64,000 bases of DNA from Gerris lacustris (GCA_951217055.1 OX578276.1:139125582-139189581), one strand, 5' to 3'; shown: positions 49,272 to 61,384, counted from the first letter of the stretch. Notes: generated by a model from the letters alone, not told the origin. A program made the numbers and translations.

Positions 49272-49735
49272 TTGTGTCTTGACGCTATTCTATGCACATC
49301 GTCCAAAGAAATGTGTGACAAGTTACACGACATTATTGAACAAAGAGCGCAACAGATTCAAGACATATTTTTTAATAAATTTTTAGGGATTAAAGAAAAC
49401 GACCCCTCAGATAACATTGCTTCACATATAACCATGTTAGAAAACCTTGTTAGAAAGATGAAACAAGGCTGAAGTAAAGTTGTCAACTTCTATTTTCCTA
49501 AAGTGAGTTTTAAATGCCTTACCCACCGAGTATCACGTATTCATCAATGCCTAAGGAGCAGCGAACAATCAGTGTACTAGGAAAAAGATTATGCACTAAA
49601 GGCCTTGATGAGAAAGTGAGTCTTACTGCAATGAGTCCTTACTCCTGCCTTACTATCGAAGTAGAGGTCAGCCTAAATATGACAGAAGAAAGTCAACACT
49701 ACTTTGATGACAAAGAGTGGTAAAATTATTTTATT
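49272..49735 (+). pseudogene. Copia-like gag remnant
   Basis: The first frame (ATG at 49272, stop near 49470) encodes SSKEMCDKLHDIIEQRAQQI and SDNIASHITMLENLVRKMK. This is the pattern of the gag domain of Copia-type elements (S-x-K-E-M-W-D-K-L, then D-I-x-x-H-I-x-x-L-E-x-L). A second frame gives PKEQRTISVLGKRLCTKGLD, the usual following segment. A third gives YYRSRGQPKYDRRKS, an Arg-rich stretch that in this family precedes the CCHC zinc knuckle, which is not reached. There are at least two frame changes and a stop. No LTRs, protease or integrase were seen, so it is a dead internal fragment. Confidence 0.75.
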
Positions 49736-49761
49736 GAAATTGTTGTGTATTTGTTTGTCTA

Positions 49762-49922
49762 AAGCCTCGTCCAGACTGCCAAACCGAACAGGGGAAACGA
49801 GCCGAGCATTGGTCTTTGCGCATGCCCAGTCTAAAGTGCGCATGCGCATCTCACTCTGGGCATGCGCAGAGACCAATGTTCGCCTCGTTTCCTCTGTTCG
49901 GTTCGGCAGTCTGGACGAGGCT
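49762..49922. mobile_element. Palindromic MITE with 3-bp TAA flanks
   Basis: The arms of about 70 bp (AGCCTCGTCCAGACTGCC at the left, inverse at the right) pair almost throughout, with GCGCATGC-rich centre. TAA occurs on both sides (49760-49762 region and 49923-49925 region), consistent with a 3-bp target duplication as in PIF/Harbinger-type MITEs. Non-coding. Confidence 0.8.
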
Positions 49923-49989
49923 TAAGGGTAACTGGCGTAAAAATTTATCTATTTGAATGAAATTCGGTACATAGGCGCAGCTCTTATTT

Positions 49990-50410
49990 TGTGACAATTG
50001 TATAGTTTTTGAAATTTCCACACTAAATATTTTCAAGATAACGGTCAATATGGGGGGACGACTGTACAAAAAATTGTTAGTCAGCATGAAAATTTATATA
50101 TAAATTTAAAGGTCTTGAAGTGTAGAAGATGGATATGTAACTATTAAAATTTTACACTCAATATTTTAAAGATGGCGGCCAACTAAAAAAATCAGCATGA
50201 CATGTCATACATCGTTTTAAAGGTATATAAGAATAGTCAAAGAGTAAATAACTATTAAAATTACACATTAAATATTTTCAAGATGACACCCAACATGGCG
50301 GACGAATTAGGAAAAAGGTTTTGTCAGCATAACAAACATTACACATCGTTCCAAAGGTATTTAAAAATATAAAAAGAGTAAATTACAATTAACATTTCAC
50401 ATTAAATATT
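49990..50410 (+). repeat. Three imperfect tandem units of about 120-135 bp
   Basis: ACACTAAATATTTTCAAGAT, ACTCAATATTTTAAAGATGG and ACATTAAATATTTTCAAGAT each start a unit that continues with a CAACATGGCGG-like block, GTCAGCAT and a conserved AAAGGTAT block. Confidence 0.65.
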
Positions 50411-50454
50411 TTCAAGATTTTTTCAAGATCAGCAAAGATATAATCTACAAATTA

Positions 50455-50700
50455 CTGTGTAAAGAGGCGAGCGCAGCGTTCCTGCAATAACTTTATTAAA
50501 TAAAGATAATTTACAAATTGCTGCATAAACAGGCAAATCAAGAAAATTAGCAAAAACTTTAAAATAAAGATGATCTACAATGAAGGAAAAATATTTTAGG
50601 CCCTAGCTGCCTAGACAGGCGAGCGCAGCGAGCCTTTATTATCTTTATTGAATAAAGATTAACTACAAATAAATGCTGCAGAAACAGGTGAGCATAGAAA
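50455..50700. repeat. Duplicated block with GGCGAGCGCAGCG
   Basis: GGCGAGCGCAGCG occurs at about 50466 and 50618. AATAAAGAT-AACTACAAAT and AATAAAGATAATTTACAAAT blocks accompany each. Confidence 0.5.
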
Positions 50701-53201
50701 AAAATCAACAATAAAATAATTATAACAATAATAATCTTTATAATTAGGTGATAATTATTTTCTCATAAACTAAGCGAATTTGACAAATTTGTTGTATTTT
50801 TACTATGTATGTACACCAAAATATATTCATCAAATTAAATAATTGAGAAAGAATTTCCATAAAAGTTATGTCCTGTTCAAACATTATACGTACAATAATA
50901 ATTACATTAAGCACCAAAAAATAATGGTTTTTTTCCCAAAATAATAATAATAATTTTTTTTTTCCAAATTATATTTATTTGAATATATATATATGTTTTT
51001 GTGCAAACGTGATTTATTGTATTCCAAATATCAATAACATTATTACTTGTTATTATCAAATTATCTTTATGCATACTTTTATCGTCAGATTTATCTGCGG
51101 TCACATCGTCCTCAAAGTGTAGGGGATCGCATTTTCATCAAATAAATACTAGAGGTGAAGAATCGTGGGAGGATGGGTTAATAAGATCCGTAAGACTTAG
51201 GATCGCTAAAGGCCACGAAAAAGAACGACCAGCCAATGCAGTAGTACTTCTTGTGGAAGCGCCAGAAGCACTACCCTAGGCCGGGAGTGTCACTGCCATT
51301 AGCAGCGAGCGACTGAAGATACGACGTTCTGAATGAGAAATCAAGATCGTTATTTGAATGTGTACTTGACATTGGCATACACTTTGCACGTCAAGACAAC
51401 TTGTATTTGTTTTTAGTATTTTATTTTATATTGTTTTTTGTATAGTCATTCAGAAGAAAGTGTGTTTACCATAGTTAAATTAGTTAAAATTAGTTTTGTG
51501 ACAAATTTCTAGTAAAATCATAATTTTTTGTAACGTAGAGGCTAAATTCAATAAACTCTTCAGTTACAGCTAAGTTATTCTAGTAGATATATAGTTTTGT
51601 ATTCCATTTGTCAGAAAGAAATTAATTTACAAATTGTGTCAAAGGCAAGTTTTAAAGCTGTTTTAACAACTTGCAGTTACCATCTTCACAAATCATCCCA
51701 ATCTTCTGAGACTAATATGTTATGTTTACTTGGTAGTATATTTTGAATGAGAGCTGCGATTCTCTCAAATCTCCTAAAGTTAATGACTCCTGTTTGTGTG
51801 CTTTTATCTTCAGTTACTTTTAAAACAAAATATTAAGTTCATCTAGGGTAGGTCCTCTGCACAATACAAAAAGAAATAAAAAAAATTTGTCTACTTTTTT
51901 AACCTTACAATAATTTACATGTATGTAATGAAGTTAGTAAAAATTTAAAGTGCGTTACAACAACATACACTGAATTGGCAATATATTAGTTGCAGAAGGT
52001 TTGGGTAGAATTTGTGGAGGCCATCTGTAAGCTGTTACAATAGCTTTAGAACTCATCCTTAAAGTAATTCTCAATTTCTTTTGCACATACAATAATACAA
52101 TGGGAATTAAGAGTGAGGTTGCCATAAAAATGCACCTAATGTCAAAGTGGAACCCGCAGGAACACTGAAATCGACGATTCTCAACTTCCAGAATATGATA
52201 AAAATGTCAATTCCCTACACTTTGAGTCATAAACCAAGTTTCATGAATGAACGAATTTTATCCTTTTTCAATCCTATATTCTACGATATATCCCTAACAA
52301 GTTAGCAAGCAAATTTAATAAAAAAAAAAAAAAATAATAATTTAATGTACAACAAAAAATTCAGGACTCTTTTCTTTTTAAGTGAAAAAAATTAAGAAGT
52401 GCCTGAGTAATTGACAGAGTGGCTAATTATTTTTCAGACTAAAGTGTAATTAATATATATGAAGCCACAATACAATATATTTAGTAGTGTAATTAAGCAG
52501 TTAGGCCGGACAGATGAGGGTAAGATAAGCGCTTCGGGGACGTTACCGTATTTAAATCTAATCCTGCCTTTCTGGAAACAACTCTGACCCACTCCATTCT
52601 GGTCATTATACAGCCCTGGACTAGAGAAGCAAATAATTTAATAAACAGACGTCCAGGGACATGAAGGGAAACAGCGGACAAATGGAATTAGCTACAGAGA
52701 CCGGAGGGGCGTTTGAAGACAGCAAGAAACCCGATCCTCCAAATAGATAAGAGGTCCGTTCTTCTTCAAATGCCTTCCGACTAAATTACTAGGGGCTTAC
52801 GTAAACCATAATTATGGAAATTCGTTTCATTTAAATAAAATTAAACTTAAACCTTAATAACTTAATACAAAAAAATCAGATTATATATTTAAAATGAAAA
52901 TCCTTATCTAAAGAACAATCACCAAGGGTTATAATATCTCTTCCATTATCTGTTTTATTAGAAACCTGTTTATTGTCTTTTAAGTTAAAATTAATAAATT
53001 AGCAGGTGATTTGGAAAAGATGAAGAAGTAATTATATTTTTTTTTAACTAAACACTACCCACATAGACCTAAAGAAAGAAATTCTATATAAATATTAATA
53101 ATTATAGTGGGTAATTAGAATTCAACAAAAGTTAAAATTAATCAGACAGTTCAATATTTTTAATCATAGTTTAACTTATTACTCTATTATAAACATACAT
53201 A
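50701..53201. other. Unassigned AT-rich region
   Basis: No conserved coding, element ends or structured RNA recognised. An A-rich tract lies at 52320-52340. Confidence 0.45.
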
Positions 53202-53344
<143 letters not shown>

Positions 53345-53446
53345 ACAGACACCAAGGGATGTGCCACAAAAGCGTGACACATAAGAACTGTTCCAACATA
53401 AGACATTACGTCACAAAGATGTTTGCTCGTCATTACGCCATGTCCT

Positions 53447-53489
53447 GCATCGTTTCGTCGCGTCCGACTCATCAGGGGCCTGACGATGC
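53447..53489 (-). ncRNA. Hammerhead-ribozyme-like sequence
   Basis: On the minus strand: GCAUCGU (53489-53483), a C at 53482 in the cleavage position, AGGCCC, CUGAUGA (53475-53469), stem II GUCG-GACG-CGAC (53468-53457), GAAA (53456-53453), then the rest of ACGAUGC, the exact complement of the first seven bases (stem III). All invariant core bases of the hammerhead are present, and stems II and III pair perfectly. The unusual point is stem I: only six bases lie between the cleavage position and CUGAUGA, too few for a normal helix. It may be a relic, a minimal form acting as a dimer, or chance. Hammerheads are known in Penelope-like and other retroelements. Confidence 0.55.
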
Positions 53490-53593
53490 CCACCCAACTG
53501 TGGACCTATACCAAATCAAGAAGACCAAATATAGGGCTTTATCAGAGACGAGCGTGCTCTCACACCGCCATTCTTGCTTGGCTGGCAAAACCC

Positions 53594-53652
53594 ATCAGCA
53601 ATGTAATACCGTGTTTTTGCAGTGTGCAAAAACACGGTATTACATTGCTGAT
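53594..53652. repeat. Perfect 28-bp hairpin with 3-base loop
   Basis: ATCAGCAATGTAATACCG.. (28 bases) is followed by GTG and by its exact inverse complement. Both arms are identical without mismatch, 105 bp from the hammerhead-like sequence. Confidence 0.9.
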
Positions 53653-54844
53653 TTATATATGAATAGATGCGATTAGTAGTCGTCAGAATTAACGTATTAT
53701 GCACTTTATCTTGGAGATAAATAAATTATGGCTTTATCTACATAATATGTAAGATTTGCTACTGAAAAGTGTTAAAAAGAGCGTAAACACTATTAACTTA
53801 CAAAGTTGAGCGATTCAAAAAATGTTTTTCTGATAGAATTGGGATTTTTCAATTGTTTAGTGTAACAATAGTCTAAAAACTAAATGTCAACTAACAATTT
53901 AAAGATAGTGTTGAATATGATTAAGAGGGCGTAGAAAATTGATAGTCAAATTTATATACTATTTTTAATAGTTAGTTAACAATTGTAAATAAATGAAGAC
54001 AACATACAAGGTTATAAAATAATGAGCCTATGTCATCAAGCTATTTTTATTAAGGATTAGTACTACAAACCAAGTCACACGTATTCTACTGATAATAAAG
54101 TTTTATTTCCTGATGTTCAGTGTGTCCTTACTGCGAATTCCTCCCAAATGTTTTGCGGCAAATAACGATCCACATAGTTTACCTTGGTGTAATTCGATTT
54201 TTAAGGTCATCCAGGTTGGTGGGTAGTGGGTTAAGGGGGGAAAAAACACATTGTCATTTACGTATCCTCTAAGAAACACGCTCTTTTGAATGGATTGTGA
54301 CTTATTTCGAAGTAACCTTAGGACTGAGAAAAAGGACTTAAAAAATGGTTCATTCTATTTGAATATCATTGTACTATTGTTACTCGTACTATCATTTACA
54401 TGATACATGACTGTCAGACTTGGTCTCTAACCAAACAAACAATTGCACAGACTTCAAATCACGAATAAATCTACAAAAAGAATCTAAAAGATAAAATCTG
54501 AAGTGATCTAATTTGACAGGAGATTGGGGTGCAGAACATCGAAAAAGCTGTCAAAAAATGAAGCTAAACTGGAAAAGGAAATGTGGTCAGCACTACAGAT
54601 AAAAATGGAAAAAGTGTGTCACTAAGTGGAATCTTCGAATTCCGGAATAGAAGTCTCCAAAAAAGGTGGGAGGGTAAGCTTTAACTTTTTGCTGGTTCTA
54701 AGTGGTATATTAAAACAAAGGACAGTATAAATAATGCGACTGGTTTCATGAATAAAATTAATAAATATTGTCATATAGAAAGAAAAAATAACGTACATTT
54801 GATGATACTTTTTTATAGATTTTCTTATTAAAAATAATGTCAAA
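53653..54844. other. Unassigned
   Basis: No coding or repeat structure recognised. Confidence 0.45.
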
Positions 54845-55290
54845 TTAATTAATTAATTATTATCTAACCCCTGAATATTGTATTGTCATCGGTAATACAT
54901 CATGTGAGAAAATTTCGGTTTTCTAGGTAGTCGGGAAATGGGTCAAATTTAAGTTATAAGATTTGTAGACAAACTGATTAATTAATTAATTAATTAACAT
55001 TTCATTAATTATTACCTAATGACTGATTATTGCATTGTAGTGGGGAATGCTCAATATGTGCAAGTTTGAGCTTGAGAAAATTTCGGTTTTCTATGTAGTC
55101 GGGAAGTGGGTAAATTTAGGTTATAAGATTTGTAGGCAAACTGATTAATTAATTAATTAATATTTAATTAATTATTATCTAATGACTGATTATTGCATTG
55201 TCATGGAGAATGCACAATCTGTGCAAGTTTGAGCTTTCTAGGTAGTCGGGAAGTGGGTCAAATTTAGGTTACAAGATTTGGAGACAAGTG
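54845..55290 (+). repeat. Three tandem units of about 150-165 bp
   Basis: Each unit begins with an ATTAATTAATT run, then TA.CTAA...CTGA.TATTG, then GTAGTCGGGAA.TGGGT and TTATAAGATTTG-type blocks. Unit starts are near 54861, 55013 and 55176. The third has a short internal deletion. Confidence 0.8.
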
Positions 55291-55318
55291 AAGTTAAATA
55301 AATTAGTGTAAACAAATA

Positions 55319-55362
55319 TAGTCTGCCAATTACTGAGTCACACAGCTTCCTCGCATCATAGT
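55319..55362 (-). mobile_element. Family-2 Helentron-like 3' end
   Basis: Inverse of the GCGAGGAAGC..TGGCAG block (CTGCCAATTACTGAGTCACA, CAGCTTCCTCGCATC). Confidence 0.6.
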
Positions 55363-55979
55363 ATTGGATGAATGGTCAAATGAGATTTGTGTATTTTTCG
55401 ATTCCCAGTGATGTCACTTTTGTTTTATAGCAAAACTAAATTTTCGCAGACGGCTGTAATTGGGACCATCTGTAGGCTACTTTCAAAAAACCATTCAAAT
55501 TTCTTCAAACTCGGATCAAACGACTGCGTTGTTGAGATATATTGCCGAGTTTATTATTGTTCTTCTTGTATTGTGATTCTTTGTGAGTGTATATTGTTCT
55601 ATAATATGCTCTTATGTACCAAAAATTAAGTTCAAATGGTCAATTAAATGCCACGTCAAAGCTTTATGTTAGACCATATCATTATGGTAAGGCAACTAAT
55701 GGTCATCTATGCTTCACGTTGTTTATATCAAGAGAAAAGGATTGTGGTTAAGCAATTACCACAGAGGTTTTATTCAATAACTTCTCAATGCTTAATAAAA
55801 TAATAAAATAATTTATCTTCTTTTAGCCGCAACAACTCAAAAGTTATGTTTTATATATAAAAGGATGTTTTAGAAAAAAAAATATATATAAAATAGACTA
55901 CTTATATATAAAATAAACATTAATATATTTAAAAAATCAAAACAACTTTGTCAGATTTAAAAAAACAGTTGGTTGTAAA

Positions 55980-56470
55980 AATAGACTGCCAATTGTGGCA
56001 CATTGCTTCCTCGCATCCTATTACGTACATTATTGATTTTATGCTTCTACGAGCCATTACTGTAAAATTTGATAATTTGTTTCCCTCGTTTTTTAAATCT
56101 GTCATTATTTTTTTTTTTTTTTTTTTTTTTTTACAAGAATTAAAGTATCAATGTAACAAAGTTAAAGACCGCTGACGGTTTAATTTAACGCTGAAGGATT
56201 AATCTAGGGTTTTTTTGCGGGTTACTAATCGATAAACTATAAAAGTTTTATATAAATCAGATAAGTACATTTGAAGCTATAGGTGTGAATAAATGTATGT
56301 TTGTGCGCTTGAAGAAGAGAAACAAATGAGCGCAGAAGGTTGAAACTTATAAAAGACCAACAATAAGCTAATTATGACCTTCCAGATAAATTTCATTAAA
56401 ATCGGACGAGTAGTGTTTAAGTTATTTTGGTTCGCCGAAATTGAGCGACAGAAAGATCGACAGACAAAGA
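55980..56470 (-). mobile_element. Family-2 Helentron-like element, inverse orientation, truncated
   Basis: 3' end at 55983-56024 (ACTGCCAATTGTGGCACA, TTGCTTCCTCGCATCC) and core blocks in inverse order to about 56470 (GCGCAGAAGGTTGAAAC, AAATTTCATTAAAATCGGAC). The 5' cap is missing. A T tract lies at 56107-56132. Confidence 0.6.
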
Positions 56471-57165
56471 TAACATCAAATTAATTTAACAAATCAATAA
56501 TCTAACTTATTAGTTAGTTGCAGACTTTAATTTCATTTTATATCCAAGCTCTGATTAATATTTAATTATGGTTTACAATTTACATTGAATATACTTATAA
56601 TAGATGTTTATAAGCCATTAGGGTTTTTTAACTATCTCCGTCGGATGCAGAGAGGTTCGATTATAAATTAACATTAAGAGATTAAATGATAAAAAATTAT
56701 AGATAAATTTACTCAGTATAAATCATTTGGCATCTCATGTACTATTAAACAGCAACTATAAACAATTTAATTATTATATTTATTTACTTGGGTCTTCAGG
56801 GGTTTAATAAGAACACTTTTTTAAAAAAAGGTGATATTTCATCCCTTAATTGGGATATCTTAAAAACCTCGTTATGAAGACATGATGTTTCTATTTTGAA
56901 ATCCTCTTTACCGATAATTTAATTAAGGTTTCCTCCCTATATTAGATATGATAGAATACGACTATCATTAACACACATTAATTTTTCAACTTATCAATTA
57001 AAAACCATTCAAAACCAGTCTAGTAGAAATTAATTAAATATAAAATAAATGGATATACCATAAGAAATACGAATCTTCTCGATGATAAAGTGATAGGAAT
57101 TTACCATATATACAATTTAGAACTTTTATCTTATCCATGTTATTAAAATTAATTTTAAATAGTTT
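56471..57165. other. Unassigned AT-rich sequence
   Basis: Nothing recognised. Confidence 0.45.
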
Positions 57166-58343
57166 TTGCTTCTGAGCTTACCGAAGGTAACGGAAGCTAT
57201 GAGATCGTTCTGAAGAACGAAACATTTTTAGGTCTCCGATTTCAAAAATTCCAAAACAGAAATCCGTTTCAGACATCAGGGATCATTATTGGTTCCGTGT
57301 CTGTCTGTCGGTCTGTCGTTTAATTTTTGCGATCAACGTATCTTAAAAACTATACGTCCAATTTTAATGAAATTTGGGAGGTAATTTCTTTACTTTCTAC
57401 GCTCATTTGTTTCTCTTCCACATGAGCATAAACATATATTAATTTACACCTATAGCTTCAAAATTACTTATCTGATTAGCATGAAACTTTTATAGTTTAT
57501 CGAAAGTAGCCCGCAGATAGCCCCTGATTACTTTGAACCGTCTGCGCTTTTTAACTTTTACTTAATTGATACTTCAATTAAAGTAAAAATTAATACAATT
57601 TTGACAGATTGAAAAAGCAGGGGAAACCATTAAACAATAATGGCATGTAAAAGCATAAAATCAATAATTAAAATTTCAAGATAAAAAGAAGTACTACTTT
57701 TTTGAATTTTCTATTGAATCGTATGTAATGTTGATAATATAATTGTTATTGTTATATAATATATAATGTTAGTGAAAAAAAAAAAAAAAAGTTCCGAATT
57801 TATTTACTTCACATAAATGACAACCATCTAGAGAGCTGATCTTAAACCTATAAAAGGACAAATCTTTGTACAACGGATCTCCCCAACACCAAATCTAAAC
57901 CGTGCCATCGATATATTTGAAATAATATAAATAATATAATCGATATATTTCCTGTTTAGCTGTCATTCAATGTTTATCTCTATTTATAAAAATCACAAAT
58001 ATGAAACCCGTCAAAATGAAGGTTGCGTAAATATGGGACACGGCTAAACAAATAAAATAACTTGCGGATTTTTTCCGAACTTACTTTCCATGCAGCAAAA
58101 TTTGCTAAAAGCCAATTAAATTCTGCTGAAAAATGGCTGAAAGTATTAAAATAATGCATTGTCATCGTGTTCTGAGCTATGCTTCAAATGTCTAGCTATT
58201 CGGGAAGTTAGTTAGAAATCGATTGCCAGATTTGTACCGGACAAACTAACAAACAAACAAGAAAGCAAGCTAATGAAAACGTAGTAAAAAGTACGAGATA
58301 GCATGTGAGGAAGCTATGTGCCACATCAATTGGCAGTCTATAT
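57166..58343 (+). mobile_element. Helentron-like element, family 2, copy with 540-bp interior repeat
   Basis: 5' GCTTCTGAGCTTACCGAAGG, TGTC/GGTC microsatellite (57298-57320), core to about 57600, then the segment that occurs inverted at 18.5-19.05 kb (57740-58280). The 3' end is GTGAGGAAGCTATGTGCCAC..TTGGCAGTC with its stem-loop. Confidence 0.7.
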
Positions 58344-58898
58344 TAAATTTTTATACATTTTATTTAATGTTGGTTGACCTATAAATAGAGTAAATGAAAT
58401 GAAAAAAAACCTTACTGACCTCACAATCTAAATTGTAAACCATAATTACGTATTAATCAGAGCTTGGATAGAAAAAGAACTGAAAATCTACAACTTACTA
58501 ATAAGTCAGATATTGATTGGTTAAATTAGTTTGATGTATTCTTGTTTTGTTTATAGAATAAATTTGACTGAAGGTGACCTTTAAGGGTTGAAACGTCTCT
58601 ATTAATGGAATTGTAATTTTCTTATTAAATAGACATCTTATCAGCCATCTTACCTCGCATGTATAAAAGTTAATAATAATATAGTTTTTATAATAAATAA
58701 CTAAATATAATTTCTAATTTCAGTATCTATATATTGAAGGTTTTATAATAAATATTATTAAATTATTTATAATGAAAACCTTTTGTCTAGCAATATAAAG
58801 GAATTTGCCAAAGAAAGAATATACTTCATTTTACATTAAATAAATCAAAGGTGAAGGCAAACTATATTTTAAAAGTCAATGTAGCGTAACACTTAGTA
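58344..58898. other. Unassigned; contains a hammerhead-core-like motif
   Basis: CTGAAGGTGACCTTTAAGGG then TTGAAACGTC lies at 58568-58597. Otherwise nothing recognised. Confidence 0.4.
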
Positions 58899-58949
58899 TT
58901 ACAGAATAAGAATGAATTAGATATTATCTAATACTTCCTTATTCTGTAA
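58899..58949. repeat. 51-bp hairpin
   Basis: TTACAGAATAAG and CTTATTCTGTAA form an outer stem, ATTAGATA and TATCTAAT an inner stem, separated by a symmetric 5-base internal loop. Confidence 0.75.
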
Positions 58950-59336
58950 AAGCAAAAAATTTCCGAACTGAGTTGCTCGTTTGAGAAAAAGTTAAACCCC
59001 TATTATTTATTAAAATTTGAATAAATCTTGATTATGTTTGAAAATATATAAATAAAGATGCAGAACATAATAATTAATTAATTCCAAGTGTAATTATGTC
59101 AGCTTAATTAAATTATTTAATTAATCTGAGCGCTCGGCAGTACTCAAGAGCAAGTCCTAGTAAGCATGCAGTGTATCTTTATCTTTACTTGAAACAATTC
59201 ACCCGGTTTTTCTCACCCTCATACCTCTGCTTCCTCTCACGATGGGCTTTTAAAATTTAAAACATAGATTAGGCTTAAGTAGCTTAGGACGCTGTAAAAA
59301 ATTGAGCCCTTAATATTAAGCCTTTTCAAAAATAAT

Positions 59337-59383
59337 CTGCCAATTAGTGTGGCACAAAATTTCTTCGCATCCTATAACGAATT
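59337..59383 (-). mobile_element. Family-2 Helentron-like 3' end
   Basis: CTGCCAATTAGTGTGGCACA then TTTCTTCGCATCCTATAACG, the inverse of the family-2 terminus. Confidence 0.6.
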
Positions 59384-59878
59384 AAATTTATTTTATGCTT
59401 TTACAACCCAATAATGTCTAATTTATTATATCTCCAGTAGGGAAAAAAAGTTATGATTTTGAATTAGTTTAGAGGGACTAAAACAGGTCTTTTCATCCCT
59501 GAACTCAAAAAGTAGGGAGAAAAAGTAAAAGTAGGGCGAAAAAGTAAAGTAGGGCAAAAAAGTAAAGATTGCAACTTAATTATTTTATAAATAGTAGAAA
59601 ATGTATGGCTAATGTAATGAAGTTGTTGAAATCAGGTTGGCGGCACTGCGCTTTTTTGACCATGTTTATCTTTGTTTACAACATTATAACCTGCATCTAA
59701 ATAACCTTCTATTTTAGTTTAATTCCAATTCTTATTTGTTTTTAATATTAAATCTCTTATATCTCCTATTAAAATTTCTAATAATTATTGTTATTTATTA
59801 AAATAATAAATAAAAACTGTGCTATGGACGAAAATGTGTATTTTCTTCCTACTGGAGATAAAATAATGTATGTACATC

Positions 59879-60025
59879 GTGAGTAAAGTGCCATTATTCC
59901 CCTCGCGATAATTATTTCCCTCGGCTGCGCATCGGGATATAGGGACCATGGTTCCTTCGGCTTCGTCTCAAGAACCAACTTTTTTCGCTCAGGGAATAAT
60001 GGCTTACTTTACTCCCTAGGTGCAT
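59879..60025. repeat. 147-bp foldback hairpin with CpG-rich centre
   Basis: GAGTAAAGTGCCATTATTCCC is mirrored by GGGAATAATGGCTTACTTTAC. The centre contains GGCTGCGCATCGG and TTCGGCTTCG. Sequences on either side (59.39-59.46 and 60.02-60.11 kb) resemble each other directly. Confidence 0.6.
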
Positions 60026-60273
60026 AAATAACTATTATGTTTTTACAAACCAATAGTGTCTAATTTATTTAACTGTTTCTCCCGTTATAAAAAGTTTTCT
60101 AAATGGTTTTGATTTTTTACATGAATGAAATTATTATTTGTACTTTACACTTGTAGCTTATAGCCGTGTAAGTGAAAGGAAAGTTCTAAAGAGTTGAATT
60201 CTTTCATCTTTCAAAGTATCCACAATCATTTACCAATTTAATTTCTCATTGTATAGCTCAAATCTCACACTAA

Positions 60274-60388
60274 AGGCGGAAACACACTACCATCAAGTGA
60301 AAAAAGTGTGCGGTGCTGATTTAGTAAGGTTTGTATACATTGCAGCTACACTATTATCACGTCACGTGATGTCCGCGTGTTTCCGCCT
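60274..60388. mobile_element. 115-bp MITE with TAA duplication and empty sites in the window
   Basis: AGGCGGAAACACACTAC..TCAAGTGA at the left is mirrored by TCACGTGATGTCC..GTTTCCGCCT at the right. TAA at 60271-60273 and 60389-60391. The same flanking sequence without the element and with one TAA exists at 33.85 kb and (inverted) at 62.59 kb. Confidence 0.85.
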
Positions 60389-60749
60389 TAATGCTCTTTA
60401 AACTGAGTATTTATTAACATGAGAGTAATCATTTTCCATATTCCGTGTCTGAATACGTTACCTATGGTAGGAAAAGTATTGTTTTCAACCTTTTTTTTTT
60501 CAAGATTTCAACTGAATTATCTTTTTTGTGTGCTTTTAAGACCTCTTGAGTGGTTTTCAGCATGACGTCTGTATGTGTGTTATTATCGTAGCGCCCAGGG
60601 TATTTAGCCTAGAGAGTTGAAAAATACCTACTTCGCAGAAAAATCTGTCCTTAATTCTAGTTGTGCTGCCCGCAAAATCAACATTTTCCGCAAACTTGAA
60701 TCCAGTTTGCTGACTGACAAAAATTAAAAAAAATGTAAACAATTTAAAA

Positions 60750-61120
60750 GGTGTCCGATCGAGTTGAAATTGGGCATGAATGTGCCTTTATGTATGACAA
60801 ACAAATCCACCAAATTTAATTTTGATATTGGCCGCCATTATGAAGTTAAATATTGAAACTTTGACGGTTAAAAATACTGAAAGTATAAATAAGTTTTTGA
60901 TATCTAGCATATCGTTGGAACCGGTAAAAAAATAAGGAACAAATATAAAAAAATATGGAATTCCATTAATTAGTTTAAAAGTTATAAGCGAACATAATTA
61001 TTAATTATTGCGATACTTTTGTTAAACTTCAAAGTTTGTTTATATCTGTTAAAATACCGCCAAAATTCAAATAATTAAATAAATTAAATAAAAAAAAATA
61101 AAAATAATGTATTATAGATA
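60750..61120 (+). repeat. Dispersed repeat, direct relative of 20.02-20.43 kb
   Basis: Matching block order (TTTTGATATTGGCCGCCATT, AAAGTTATAAGCGAACATAA, AAAATTCAAATAATTAAATA). Confidence 0.65.
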
Positions 61121-61384
61121 GTAAAAAAAATCAGTTGGTTCAAAACGGTCAACCATCTAAGTAGGTAGTTACCAAATATGATATGACAATATAGCCCTCT
61201 CCACTAGTACCTCTGTGCGTCCATGTCTTCTTTTATAATTTCAATTTGAATATCTGTGCAGTAGAAATCTTAACAGCAGACCAATTATTCAGTTCCAGGT
61301 CCTGGAACCTTTGGTTAGCACCTGTGCCAATCAGAAAGCAAGAAGCGGCGCCGTGGTCACTTCCCGACTTATTCCATCACCCGC

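Noticed and set aside
49673..50087. Minus- and plus-strand frames of 67-78 codons with repeated ACAxTNARLVS-like residues
   Set aside because: They are the two arms of the palindromic TAA-flanked MITE read in different frames.
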